17,521 bases of DNA, from contig OUQQ01000440.1 in the NCBI GenBank assembly GCA_900404475.1, forward strand, positions 1 through 17,521, written 5' to 3'. This DNA is from Spongospora subterranea (Eukaryota; Endomyxa; Phytomyxea; Plasmodiophorida; Plasmodiophoridae). Each line of letters begins with the position of its first letter. Position 1 is the stretch's first letter. Shown piece after piece: positions 1 to 8,950 of this stretch. Under the pieces are notes generated by a model. The model saw only the letters and a program-made list of their open reading frames with translations, was not told where the DNA came from and ran no database searches. The position numbers were made by a program, and so were the translations under genes.

Positions 1-1
1 A

Positions 2-84
2 ATGAAGGTCACTTTTAACTCTCCAGCAATGCAGTATGGAGATCATGAAGGTCACTTTTAACTCTCCAGCAATGCAGTATGGAG
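2..84. repeat. 43-base tandem duplication at window edge
   Basis: A unit beginning ATGAAGGTCACTTTTAACTC is repeated head to tail: copy 1 is 2-44 and copy 2 is 45-84, with no mismatch over the shared 40 bases. The window starts at the first copy, so the array could extend further left. No coding role is visible. Confidence 0.9.
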
Positions 85-1950
85 CGTACCATGCTCGCGC
101 GCATGAAAACAATATCCCAATAGTGTGGCCCACACTACAGGTTGTAACCAGTGTACATAGCTTGGGTATCCACTGAAGGAAGGTATTAGACCAGCAGCTG
201 CAATCACCCCCATAACCTGTCCTAATGATCACACCGAATGGAAACCGCCCCCACCAAATTACCTTGCCTATCCAGAGTTTCGAGTTTACTGCAGGCAGGT
301 CACTCTCCACATTCATACGGGCCATGCGGTCAGGCCCAATAAACGTGCCTAAATAAAGCAGCGTGCTTTATCAGCTTTGCGCGAAAATTCTTGTGGCCTT
401 CTCATGGCTCCAAATTGCTGTAGTTACCGGAAGTGTGCTGTACAGTCGTCGTCTGCATTTCTTGAGGCGTTTTCAAATTTTTCGCATTGTAAAACTGATG
501 CTCAATTGTTTCGGGATGTTTATCACAGTGCCTGCACTTGTTCGTGTTTTTCTAATGTTGCTGAGGTGTTGTCTGCATCTGCGATGTCCAGTTCGCGCCC
601 TGTTAATTAGCATGTGTGGCGACGACTCACCTGGAATTTTGCGAAACGGGTTTCTATCTTGGCAGTTTGGGAAGTGACGTCGTTTGATGTTCGCCTTCAG
701 GTATCGTTGCAATTTTCTTCTTCGTAGTTCTTTTAAGTTGAAGTTTAAAGGATGACATAAATGGTCCATGCTCAAATTGGCCCCAATATTCCCCGCGATT
801 CTTGCTAGTTGATCAATGTCATTGCTTCGTCCTATAGCTTTTGAGTTGTCATTGTCAGATGTGTCACTTTTTTGGTGGACATGACTTGGAGTGTATGTAA
901 ATCCGATTGTGTCGAGATAATTTCGCTAGCATTCCAGCAGAATCTGCCACAACTGCACATACTCTTCGAGATTTAATGGGTAATGATTGGCTCATCATAT
1001 TATTAAGTGACGGTCAATGCAAGCAATGAACAAGCGCAAAGACTGGGATGCTCAAGAATTGGTCATCACCGACTTCAAGCTCGTTCCGCCAAATACTGAC
1101 CAGCATACTCTGGCGCAGATAAAGTGCCTTTGGCCATTGATGATGATTGTTGCTAACTTGCTATCAGGCGATGTCGCCCAAAATTTGGCCCGATCCAGCC
1201 ATTGGGAATCGCGTTGTACGAATACCAAACACGTTTCCGACATCACCTCATAGTAATAGCAACAATTGCCATAAATGGCCAAAGTTATCTGCGTCGGAGT
1301 TGCTCTCAAGAAAAAACAGCTGGATTCGCGGTCGTTGCAGAGTGTTGGAAAAAAGAGCCGGTTGTCCCCATAACCCGAGATTGTACTTGACCGTTCTTCA
1401 AAACTTGCGCCAGGTAGTAGAAGAAGATTGTACGAGATTGGTCCAATGAGCAACCTCCTGATTGGTACATGATAGACTCTGTTCAGCAAATACTGCTTTT
1501 TCATGGATGTAAACCGTATATTCGAATATATTTGCGCATGGTGCAAGGCGTGGCATGATCGATAACCCGATGATATCGACCATGTATCGCATCTGTGTGA
1601 ATGTAAATAAATATCAAACGTAACACGAGTGCCAAATGTTATGCTCTTATGAGTCGGGCATAAATGAACATGAATCCCCTATCGTCTCAGACGAAAGATT
1701 CCCAGCAGTATTAAGACAAGCCAACTTTCGGCAATATTGGCGACTGTGTATAAAAGTATCAATGAACCATATGGTTTCAACATTGAAGCTGCTCAAACAC
1801 AAACAATGCACTCGACGATGCGTTGGTTATGCGCAACTTCATGAGAAAATGTGGTGAGTCATACATTTTGATCGGAAACCTCGTCACGTTCCGGCGATCT
1901 GGCACTCAAAATACTCTACAAACTAGTAACATTCGTCGCGTACGGTCGCC
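85..1950. other. Gene-poor stretch, no confident gene
   Basis: No open frame here gives a recognisable protein. The longest is on the minus strand, from an ATG at about 1504 to a stop at 1052 (about 150 residues). It is moderately hydrophobic, has scattered cysteines, lacks a recognisable motif and overlaps plus-strand frames of similar quality. An open frame of this length is expected about once by chance in a window this size. Short frames at 363-775 exist on both strands and neither looks real. The last few hundred bases should hold the promoter and 5' leader of the secreted-protein gene at 1951. This may also be decayed repeat DNA. Confidence 0.5.
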
Positions 1951-2982
1951 ATGACCGTTTTGCTTCATGTGATCAGCTTGATCGGTCTGATTGCAAGTAG
2001 CTATGTTGCTTTCGGCCAACCTCAGCTCCCAACTGGCCCGATTGCACAGATGTGCAACGAGGCATTATGCGGTAAAACCATATCTCGCTCAATCCGGTGT
2101 GAGGATATACAGAAAACGGCGTCGTTTTTGGATATGATGAGGAATGTTTGTGATAACTCGCTATTACGAAATGAGACCTTGTGTCATGGACTTTACACAA
2201 TCACTGACAATATCGTATCGTTGATGTCAATGAGCGGTTGCGCTTGCCCCATTCCAGTGGCAACTCCACCCCCGACACCCCACTTCACTGTGTCCATGGG
2301 TACTGATCTCCTCCCTGAGCCGCCCACCCCAGCTCCTACTCCCGCTCCCACACCGGCACCTGTCAGGCCCCCACCGCCGCCCCACCCGATCAAGGTACCA
2401 CATACTCCAGCTCCTGCTCCTCCTCCCATACCTTCCACACCTGCTCCCAAACCCAAACCTAGTCCATCCCCAACCTACAACGTAACAGTGCCGCCTCCAC
2501 CACCCGTTATCGCTCCAAAACCCACTCCAAAACCCACACCACCACCCACACCCCCACCCTCACCCCCACCGACTACTGTTGCTCCCGTTACCCCCAACTG
2601 TACCCGTAACGCTACAACGTCCCCTGGCGTTATCCGTACTACGCTTGCGCCATCATGGACGCCATCTCCATCGCCAACATTATCGGTTTCCCCTCCTGGC
2701 TTATATAAGTCAACCATGCGATCCAGCACTGCAATCAACACTCCTCAGATAGTTCCATCCTCGTCAGCGTATGGTATTCGTCGCTCAGCACCTTCTCCGG
2801 TAAATGCAGCGCGTACTTCGGCTTTATACAGCAACGGGTTGCAGTCGCCATCACCTCGTTATGAGGCACCTGTTGCAATTGGTCCTCAGTTGTTCTATTC
2901 TGGGACGGTTGGGTTAGATGCCGGTCTTCCACCAGCGTTCATTAGAAATAAGGCGACGGCAATTGGATATGAGAGGGCTTGA
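1951..2982 (+). CDS. Secreted Cys-rich, proline-rich cell-surface or wall protein
   Basis: This is a 343-residue single-exon gene. Residues 1-22 form a classical signal peptide with a hydrophobic core ending around AFG. A compact cysteine domain follows, with Cys at 35, 40, 50, 67, 78, 97 and 99 and one N-glycosylation sequon near residue 75. Residues 100-220 are extremely proline-rich (PAPTPAP, KPTPPPTPPP and polyproline runs) with Thr, Ala and Lys. The last 120 residues are Ser/Thr/Pro-rich and lack a hydrophobic tail, so the protein is probably fully secreted or bound to the wall. The architecture (small disulphide domain plus an extended, probably O-glycosylated Pro/Thr stalk) resembles extracellular-matrix proteins and some oomycete elicitin-like proteins. 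The C-x4-C opening is only weakly elicitin-like, and I do not assign it to that family. An AATAAA lies 54 bases after the stop. The gene is tail-to-tail with another surface protein at 3124-3915. Confidence 0.85.
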   Translation: MTVLLHVISLIGLIASSYVAFGQPQLPTGPIAQMCNEALCGKTISRSIRCEDIQKTASFLDMMRNVCDNSLLRNETLCHGLYTITDNIVSLMSMSGCACPIPVATPPPTPHFTVSMGTDLLPEPPTPAPTPAPTPAPVRPPPPPHPIKVPHTPAPAPPPIPSTPAPKPKPSPSPTYNVTVPPPPPVIAPKPTPKPTPPPTPPPSPPPTTVAPVTPNCTRNATTSPGVIRTTLAPSWTPSPSPTLSVSPPGLYKSTMRSSTAINTPQIVPSSSAYGIRRSAPSPVNAARTSALYSNGLQSPSPRYEAPVAIGPQLFYSGTVGLDAGLPPAFIRNKATAIGYERA

Positions 2983-3035
2983 TGTCTCATATTGTTTCTC
3001 CTTAAAAGCTGTGGCACGCTACCTCAATTTTATCA

Positions 3036-3041
3036 AATAAA
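3036..3041 (+). terminator. AATAAA candidate polyadenylation signal
   Basis: AATAAA lies 54 bases downstream of the stop of the secreted proline-rich gene, within the 141-base gap between two convergent genes. Position and sequence fit a eukaryotic poly(A) signal. Use of this site is inferred. Confidence 0.5.
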
Positions 3042-3123
3042 ATCGTTTTTGTCGGCATTTTGGTTTTGGAGTTTAATAATACAGGGTGATGTTGATTGTC
3101 ACTACACTCTTTGTTGAGCTTTT

Positions 3124-3915
3124 TCACAGCAACACAGTAAGACCTACAAGTGCAGCAAGCATCCATCTTGCATTCATCATCGCTTGGTCTCCGTTAACCG
3201 GTGCCTTTCCTTTTGTTTGCACCGCCGATGTAGTGTTGTTCTCTCCTGGGAAAGACATTACATCTGTTGTGTTACCAGTTATATTCAAAGGCCTGGTATT
3301 GTTCATCGCACTCGTAGCATTAGTGTTCGTCGCTGGCAATATTTCATCTGCTTCTTCATCAAATTGTTTTGGCATTGTCTGGTTTTTTGAGGTGGACTGT
3401 TCTCCACCAGTTGTATACAGAGGCGTGGTATTGTTCATCGAACTCGTAGCGTTCGTGATGCTCCTCGCTGGTATTACTTCGTCTTCATCAAATTGCTTTG
3501 GCGTTGTCTGGTTTTTTGAAATGGACTGTTCTCCGCCAGTTGTATACACAGGCGTGGTATTGTTCATCGAATTCGTAGCGTTAGTGATGCTCCTCGCTGG
3601 CATTACTTCATTCGCATTCGAAGAGTTAGTGATGTTCGTCGCTGGCGCTCTTTGGTTGTCTGCTTGATCAGGCTGCTCTGGCATTGTCTGGTTTCTTAAG
3701 GTGGACTGTTCCTGTCGCACAGGTGAAGCGAGACTGCCAGGTGTCGATGGCGAACTTGACCCCACATCTCTTCCCATTCCACCCCTTTCGCCTGTCCCCT
3801 TTTTCGTTTGCAAGTCACTGGAATTACCTGGCATTCCTAATGCTGTTGCCAACCCCGTGATGCTCAGGAAAATCACGGCGAACTTCGTAAAGTGAGAGAA
3901 AAACATTGACGACAT
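3124..3915 (-). CDS. Secreted, repeat-containing, heavily N-glycosylated GPI-type surface protein
   Basis: This is a 263-residue single-exon gene. Residues 1-26 form a signal peptide (hydrophobic core FAVIFLSITGLATALG). The start could also be Met4. The mature chain is rich in Asn, Thr, Ser and Pro and carries roughly fifteen N-x-S/T sequons. Two 43-residue repeats at 129-171 and 172-214 each open with EQS..KNQT.PKQFDE and contain the block NAT.SMNNT; a diverged, longer copy spans 69-128. The last 15 residues (WMLAALVGLTVLL preceded by NAR) are a short hydrophobic tail ending at the stop, as in GPI-attachment signals. The protein is therefore probably a mucin-like glycoprotein tethered to the plasma membrane or wall. 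There are no cysteines in the mature chain, so it is likely extended. No family is recognised. The in-frame repeats suggest copy number may vary between strains. Confidence 0.85.
   Translation of the reverse strand: MSSMFFSHFTKFAVIFLSITGLATALGMPGNSSDLQTKKGTGERGGMGRDVGSSSPSTPGSLASPVRQEQSTLRNQTMPEQPDQADNQRAPATNITNSSNANEVMPARSITNATNSMNNTTPVYTTGGEQSISKNQTTPKQFDEDEVIPARSITNATSSMNNTTPLYTTGGEQSTSKNQTMPKQFDEEADEILPATNTNATSAMNNTRPLNITGNTTDVMSFPGENNTTSAVQTKGKAPVNGDQAMMNARWMLAALVGLTVLL
3274..3711 (-). repeat. In-frame 129-base coding repeats
   Basis: On the coding (minus) strand, 3531-3403 and 3402-3274 are adjacent 129-base units encoding the 43-residue repeats. 3711-3532 is a related longer unit with extra sequence. 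The copies are close at DNA level (for example the shared plus-strand stretch GGCGTGGTATTGTTCATCGA), pointing to recent duplication or ongoing homogenisation. Confidence 0.85.
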
Positions 3916-4695
3916 GATATTGACGGTTGATGCTCAATTGAGTTATGACTAAAGCGTGTCACGTTTTCTTTCGACCGAGGCCGGCCAATATCGTTTGACT
4001 GACATTGAGCATGTGGAAAGTGGATGGTCTCCGATTTTTCGGCTCAAGTGTATATCGGCCAACCCTAATAGTACACTGAGAATCTGTTCCCGAAAGTGAC
4101 CGATTTTTTGAAAAGCAGCACAATCCGGAATACTGATTGCGTTTGGTGACCAGCTTCCGCGGTCATAAATGTGGCGGGTTCACCTAAAACAGTAAAATCG
4201 GATTCTCAGACCGCCGAAAATCAATCCGGATCCAAAATAAGATGTCAATGTCAACATTTGACATCGTTGGTTGCTTCAAACCCACCGAGACCCGATTTGG
4301 TCATGTCCGCAGCGTATGTCGTAACCGGTAACGGTGGCGGACGGGGGCCCTGACGACTGACAACGGCCCAAACAGAGACAGTGCACGTTTACGAGCCGAG
4401 TCAGTTGATTCGGCGGATCAGTTACCGGCGACTCTACTCATGATGACACTTGAGTGTATATTCACTTCGTGAAATAGCGCTGAATGGCTTCAACAAATAT
4501 CACTCTTATAAGTTGATCCCGCGTGATTTGGGGAATCGAATCGGCCGCGGCTTGTTGTGCGGTTGTCTGGCTTCGATTGCTGGCTTTCATACTTTTCGTC
4601 CCCGATTCTGGCAAGACGAAATGTACATCACGCCCTCCTGTACCAAGGGGTTATTATAGACATAGTCAAACGTCACTTGGTCGGTTTCGTCTCTG
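3916..4695. promoter_or_regulatory. Divergent intergenic region between surface-protein and DUF1765-like genes
   Basis: These 780 bases separate two genes read outward and must hold both promoters and 5' leaders. I see no gene: the longest frames (4171-4353 and 4450-4659, plus) have no supported start or family. A near-perfect inverted repeat lies at 4241-4265 (GATGTCAA ... TTGACATC). Short CCGATTTTT-like and CGGCCAA-like words recur at 3980-4110, but I cannot assign factors to them. Confidence 0.5.
4241..4265. repeat. Short inverted repeat in divergent promoter
   Basis: GATGTCAA and TTGACATC form perfect 8-base arms around a 9-base centre, and pairing can extend further with one bulged base. 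It lies about 330 bases upstream of the start at 3915 and 430 upstream of the start at 4696. It could be a protein-binding palindrome. No function is shown. Confidence 0.5.
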
Positions 4696-6716
4696 ATGGC
4701 CGTTTTGAGTGATACCGTACCGAAATACGCCCAGCCTGGTGAAGCCAACGCCTTTACGTTCGCTGAACTGGAACCGTGGTCTCCCCATTTCGCAAGGCTT
4801 GTCACCCAGATAGAACATGCCAGATCTCTTGTCACTCAGATTCGCATGCTCGAGGATATCAAGACTCAATTAGAAGCCAGAGGGTTCTCGTATCGGAACG
4901 ACCACGACTGGGTCACAGGCGCAACGTGCTGTCTTCGGATCGGCAACATACTGATTGATGTTCTTCAGAAGTCCTTTGGTGTTAAACGTGATCTATTGAG
5001 TGATTTGCTCATTCGCATTTGCGAACGATCTGAACTCAGACTGTTCTGTCATTCGGGGGCAGTTAAACTCGCCAAACCTGTTTTTCCGCTATATTTTTCG
5101 CTGTTGATCCGGTTTTGGGGTAAGTTATTCTCATTATCGTTTGTGGATTGATTTCACAAGTCAATTTCAGCATATGTCAAACAGCAAATTTTGAAGCCTG
5201 CTGATACTCGCACGCGCCATCAGTTCTGTTTGAGGTCTCTTTCAATACTTTATCTGCGTCTACCCCAAGCTCGCTGCATAATTCTAGAAGCCTTTGTGCT
5301 GTATACGTGCGCTCAGCTGTCTCCCGTGGACGCATCATTGATCAAGGAATTTGATGAAAGTCGGACGAGTCCACGTTATCATCTTCGTCAAAGTCAGGCA
5401 AGCGTGTATACTTTACTGCAACATCCTCCAGAATGGGAACTGAATATTTCTACATCCTTGACTGATGCAACCATGACTGATGTCGTTATTACGGACGCCC
5501 AGGCTATCGTCGGCCTTCGAAAATTTGCATCGCAAGAACCACACACGTATTACCTTGCTTTCGTGAATGAACTTTTCAGGCAGCTTGACCTGAATGTTGT
5601 TGGCGCGGGGCCGACAATTTATTGCCTACTTGATTCGTACACCATTATTGCAAGGCAGGCGTTGCTTGCTTTCATATCTTTGCAAGCGCAATTAAATTTC
5701 CGGCCACCTCACATTCAAAGATTTCAGCTAATTGATGTAGCGGGATTTGCGAAACCAGACGATTTGCTTTCCCTTTGTATACGATCTGTCCTGAATGCAA
5801 CCCCAGTCTACGATCGAGCTCGCGTCAATACCTGTTTAGATATGTAATATGACATGCATTTTGGATAACATGTCTCTGACCATGATTCATGTGCTTCAGG
5901 ATCGATACACTTATCAACGCTTGGGCTTCAGAAGATCCTATGCTGGAGGATTCCGAGAATGCTGAATGTCATCGGTTTCCTGCCATGTTCTGTTTCGAAG
6001 AGTTGCAAATAGCTCTGAACATTTTATTACAGAGCGAAGACTTTCAGGTTTTGATCAAGACCTTATGCTTCATCCATTCGCATTTAAGCAGATACAACAC
6101 GCAAAGAAGGCAATATATCGTCCAAGTATTACTCTTTGAAACTTACTTCTTCAAGTTGTTTCTGCATTGGCACCGTCTTGTTCGCGAGTCTTTTCATGCC
6201 ATTCTGGTATTCAAAATCCGTCGTGGTTCATCCAGGGTAGTTCACAGCCGCCCTCCTGAAACTATCTCGCAAAAGGGGTTTTTTGCCAGCATCATTGGGT
6301 TTTTTGCAAAATCGCTATCAGGATCATCAGAATCCCATTACAAAGAAGAGGATTATTCACAGTCGTTAAACAGCCCTGAGACGTCCTTAGAAAGAGTAAT
6401 GCGTTTAACTAAAGAGCGCGATGCCACTAAACTATTGGATGTCTGCAACCTTGTCCTGATACGGTGTCGATGTAATCCCGACGAAGAGGCGGCCGATACC
6501 GTTCTGTGGATGAACGCATTAGTCTATGTGAAGATGATCGCAGATGGTCCTACCAAGGAAATGAAGTATGCAAAAGTGGCGATTGAAGAATTCTCCCAGA
6601 TGCAAAAAAAAGCGCAAGAGCTGCAGTCCCAGCATTTCCCACCACTTCGACCGTTTGAGATCGTTACACCAATGCTCGTATACGATATCAAAACCGTACT
6701 CAACGATGCAATTTGA
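4696..6716 (+). CDS. DUF1765/UPF0592-like protein, three exons
   Basis: The exons are 4696-5119, 5171-5843 and 5900-6716, giving 637 residues. The 51-base intron runs GTAAGT...TTTCAG and the 56-base intron GTAATA...CTTCAG. Both joins keep frame across split codons. The protein is largely helical with no signal peptide. Residues about 415-475 contain a conserved-looking block with LFLHW at 452-456 followed by a basic helix (VRESFHAILVFKIRR). From memory this block matches the DUF1765 region of the fungal/oomycete UPF0592 proteins, whose biochemical role is unknown. That assignment is recollection of the motif, not a search result. Codon use and frame are consistent through all three exons. The ATG at 4696 is the first in-frame ATG of the open exon; an upstream leader exon cannot be excluded. 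Confidence 0.8.
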
Positions 6717-7225
6717 TATCTCATGAAAACATCTAACTATATTTCACCCATATTTATTGATAAACTCATATTCATATATCACCCCGTCTGAGACCGTTTA
6801 ACGGTACTGGCACTCGAATGCATCTTGAATCGTTTACTCGCATATCCGCCCCTTCCGATCGTGTTCTCTGAATCACAGTTTGAGTCACTGGAGAAGTCTG
6901 ATACAGTATAGAACTTCTCATGGTCCGTTCTGCCCATCTGCGTATGGAATATTTAATCGCAATGAATATTTCAGGTGACAGAGAATCAAGAAGCAGTGCC
7001 TTACCGATTGGCGGTGGTTCACTATGCCACTAGTTGATTCATAAATGGTGTTCAGAAGTTATTCGTTTCAATCCACAATCAAAAGACGGGGCGACGTGCA
7101 ACTACACTTGCAATGATGAGAATCATAGAGGTGTCTGAGTTGGGAAGAACGCAAATCAAGAGTTGACAAAAGTGGGCTATGTACGCCAAAAAAGCCTTGC
7201 TGTTAACATTTCAAAAATCGATCGA
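6717..7225. other. Intergenic, nothing recognised
   Basis: These bases lie between the DUF1765-like stop and the tentative minus-strand gene. No long frame, tRNA, repeat or clear motif was seen. It probably holds the 3' end of the upstream gene, and may hold further 3' sequence of the minus-strand transcript if that gene is real. Confidence 0.5.
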
Positions 7226-7690
7226 TTATGAATCACGCATGTCTGATAAACTGATCGGACTACCAATAGAACTGTGCTCACTCTTTGGATAAAATAAGAA
7301 ACTTGAGATTTTACCAGCGTTTCAACGCTGGCGGACAGACAATGACCTCGCATCCAAACAACGTAACTTTTTGACACTAAGAAACACGTATCGGTTGCGT
7401 TATCCGCCAAAAATACAGAACACCAAACGCACCCTGAGCCTTACTTTGAGGATGATATGCAATCCAATATCAACCTGTGATCGCAAGCATCTCAATAGAA
7501 CACTGGGTGAAGCGTCTTTGAATTCCAGGCATGGTTTGTACATTGACTTGGGTGCTGTTGCCGTCGTAGCGTTGTTCACCTGGCGCCAGTATCGTAACGT
7601 GCCCACACAATAAGTACTGGAGACAGATCGAGATCGGGCCCGGCCTCCTGGATGTCCCAGTCACGGGGTAGTGTCCTCGTCAGTCCCCAT
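7226..7690 (-). CDS. Tentative four-exon small protein of unknown function
   Basis: Proposed exons on the minus strand are 7690-7665, 7616-7445, 7376-7315 and 7271-7226, giving 101 residues from ATG to TAA. The 48-base first intron ends in a pyrimidine-rich TCTGTCTCCAG, and the 68-base second starts GTAAGG and ends GTTTCTTAG. Both resemble the introns of the firm genes and keep frame. The third (43 bases) is the weakest. The protein starts MGTDEDTTPTYC, has several cysteines, no signal peptide and no domain I recognise. A plus-strand open frame covers the same bases (7371-7613) and could be the real one. Its start at 7690 faces MAF1 head to head, 172 bases apart, so a shared promoter is possible. 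Evidence is splice-site quality only. Confidence 0.3.
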
Positions 7691-7802
7691 GTCTGGTGCC
7701 CTTATATACCACTGCTACACCACCGCAACCCCCGTCTGCTACCCACTATACCCTTAATCGCTCTCGATCATTGATTATCGCTTAGCGCTTTTGGGAGATC
7801 AT

Positions 7803-7836
7803 CTTCGGCGGATATCGATTTGGGCGATCGCCGAAG
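7803..7836 (+). promoter_or_regulatory. Perfect 8-base inverted repeat just upstream of MAF1 start
   Basis: CTTCGGCG (7803-7810) and CGCCGAAG (7829-7836) are perfect complements separated by 18 bases, ending 26 bases before the MAF1 ATG. In RNA this would be a GC-rich stem-loop close to the start codon. In DNA it could be a dyad factor site. Which of these, if either, is functional is not shown. Confidence 0.5.
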
Positions 7837-7862
7837 CACGGGGGCTCGTTGTATAGCGGTAC

Positions 7863-8670
7863 ATGAAATTTCTAGATGTGCCAGAACTAGAGGATATCAA
7901 CGAGCGGTTAAACTGCCTTGATCTTGGCGATCGTATACTTAATGCCCGCCTCGAGGCTTACACATGGTATACTTACCAGTTTCCGCTCTCTCAACTTGTT
8001 TTTCTACATGTTTTGTCGTTCAATGTGATCGTTTTGAAACTGAATCTGAGTTGTTTCTCTTTGCAGCCGCCCATACAAAGAGGATAAAAAGCTCTTAAGT
8101 GAGATTTCGCGAAAATACAATGATGATGGTGTGGGCAGAGGCCAGTGCAATTCACCTTTAGGATCAATGAAGTTGCCATCAACCAGGAAGCTGTTTTCTC
8201 AATTAATTTCGGTCATGAACCAATCCTTTATTGATTATGATTTCCGCGACGCGTCTCCTGACAATTTCAAGCCCGTCTCCCTGAGCGAGGCGTCGAGGGC
8301 TATCAATATGCATGTGCTGGATCCGGTTGAGAAGGAGGTTCCTGGACTGAAAGCGTCTTTCTGGCATACGGTTGATGAGTTCATGGACCTAAACGCAGCA
8401 GACGTCTATCGATATGAGTCAAATCTGGACCTCGACGTTTTCACCAAAGGCAAACTGTTTAGCTGTAATTTCTTCTTTATCAACAGGAAAAAGAGCAGAT
8501 TAGTTTTCTTTGCCGCCGGGGCTGTCAGCAGTTTACATTCGGCGGCGTCCGAGTTACAAACTCCAATAGCATCAATGATGGATATGGAAGGTCCGTTATC
8601 TTTTCCAGTCAGTTTAGACACCAGCATGAGCGTGGGTTCACCTTGGTTTCTCAGACGGTGCTTGTTGTGA
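7863..8670 (+). CDS. MAF1: MAF1 homologue, repressor of RNA polymerase III
   Basis: The exons are 7863-7966 and 8067-8670, giving 235 residues. The 100-base intron (GTATAC...TTTGCAG) splits a Cys codon. MAF1 binds the Pol III clamp and lowers tRNA and 5S rRNA synthesis under stress or TOR inhibition. The N-terminus (MKFLDVPELEDINERL ... LEAYTC) matches the family's A region. Residues 75-95 (RKLFSQLISVMNQSFIDYDF) are the B region. Residues 131-183 (FWHTVDEF..., YRYESNLDLDVF, LFSCNFFFINRKKSRLVFF) are the C region with its aromatic core. Length is close to animal MAF1. The linker between A and B is short and contains Ser/Thr-basic sites that could be phosphorylated. The last 45 residues are not acidic as in many homologues, so the extreme C-terminus or a further splice is uncertain. 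Confidence 0.93.
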
Positions 8671-8950
8671 GGAAGGCGGATCAGATGACGACAGTTGTCA
8701 AGTATTATCATCATCGTGGATGGGGAGTGTGACACTAGTCGCCGATTCCAATACCAAGCCAGCTCGACCGAGCTAGCGATGTCAACATTCTCTGCTGGAT
8801 TTGTTACCTAATCAATCACTTCGATCAGCATTGTCTTTGTTTTTAAATCTGCATTGTCCCGGGTTTGAAAGACTTGCCTTTCAAGTACAACCCCCAATAT
8901 ATAATCATACAAATCTTCTTGATCGGCTTTCCCCATTGAAACTGTACGAT

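Noticed and set aside
363..775. Overlapping open frames on both strands
   Set aside because: Non-ATG or weak starts, no motifs, and similar frames on opposite strands; most likely chance.
1052..1504. Minus-strand frame of about 150 residues from an ATG near 1504
   Set aside because: Length is within chance expectation for the window; no family, signal peptide or splice support.
2193..2741. Glycine/valine-rich minus-strand frames opposite the proline-rich gene
   Set aside because: They are the antisense mirror of the Pro codons (CCx read as xGG) and have no independent evidence.
3086..3667. Hydrophobic plus-strand frame of 193 residues opposite the repeat glycoprotein
   Set aside because: It is antisense to an Asn/Thr-rich coding repeat. 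The minus strand has the signal peptide, sequons and GPI-like tail.
7315..7606. Resemblance of the tentative minus-strand protein to ATP23 metalloproteases (C...SP.V spacing)
   Set aside because: No HExxH zinc-protease motif follows and the rest does not match.
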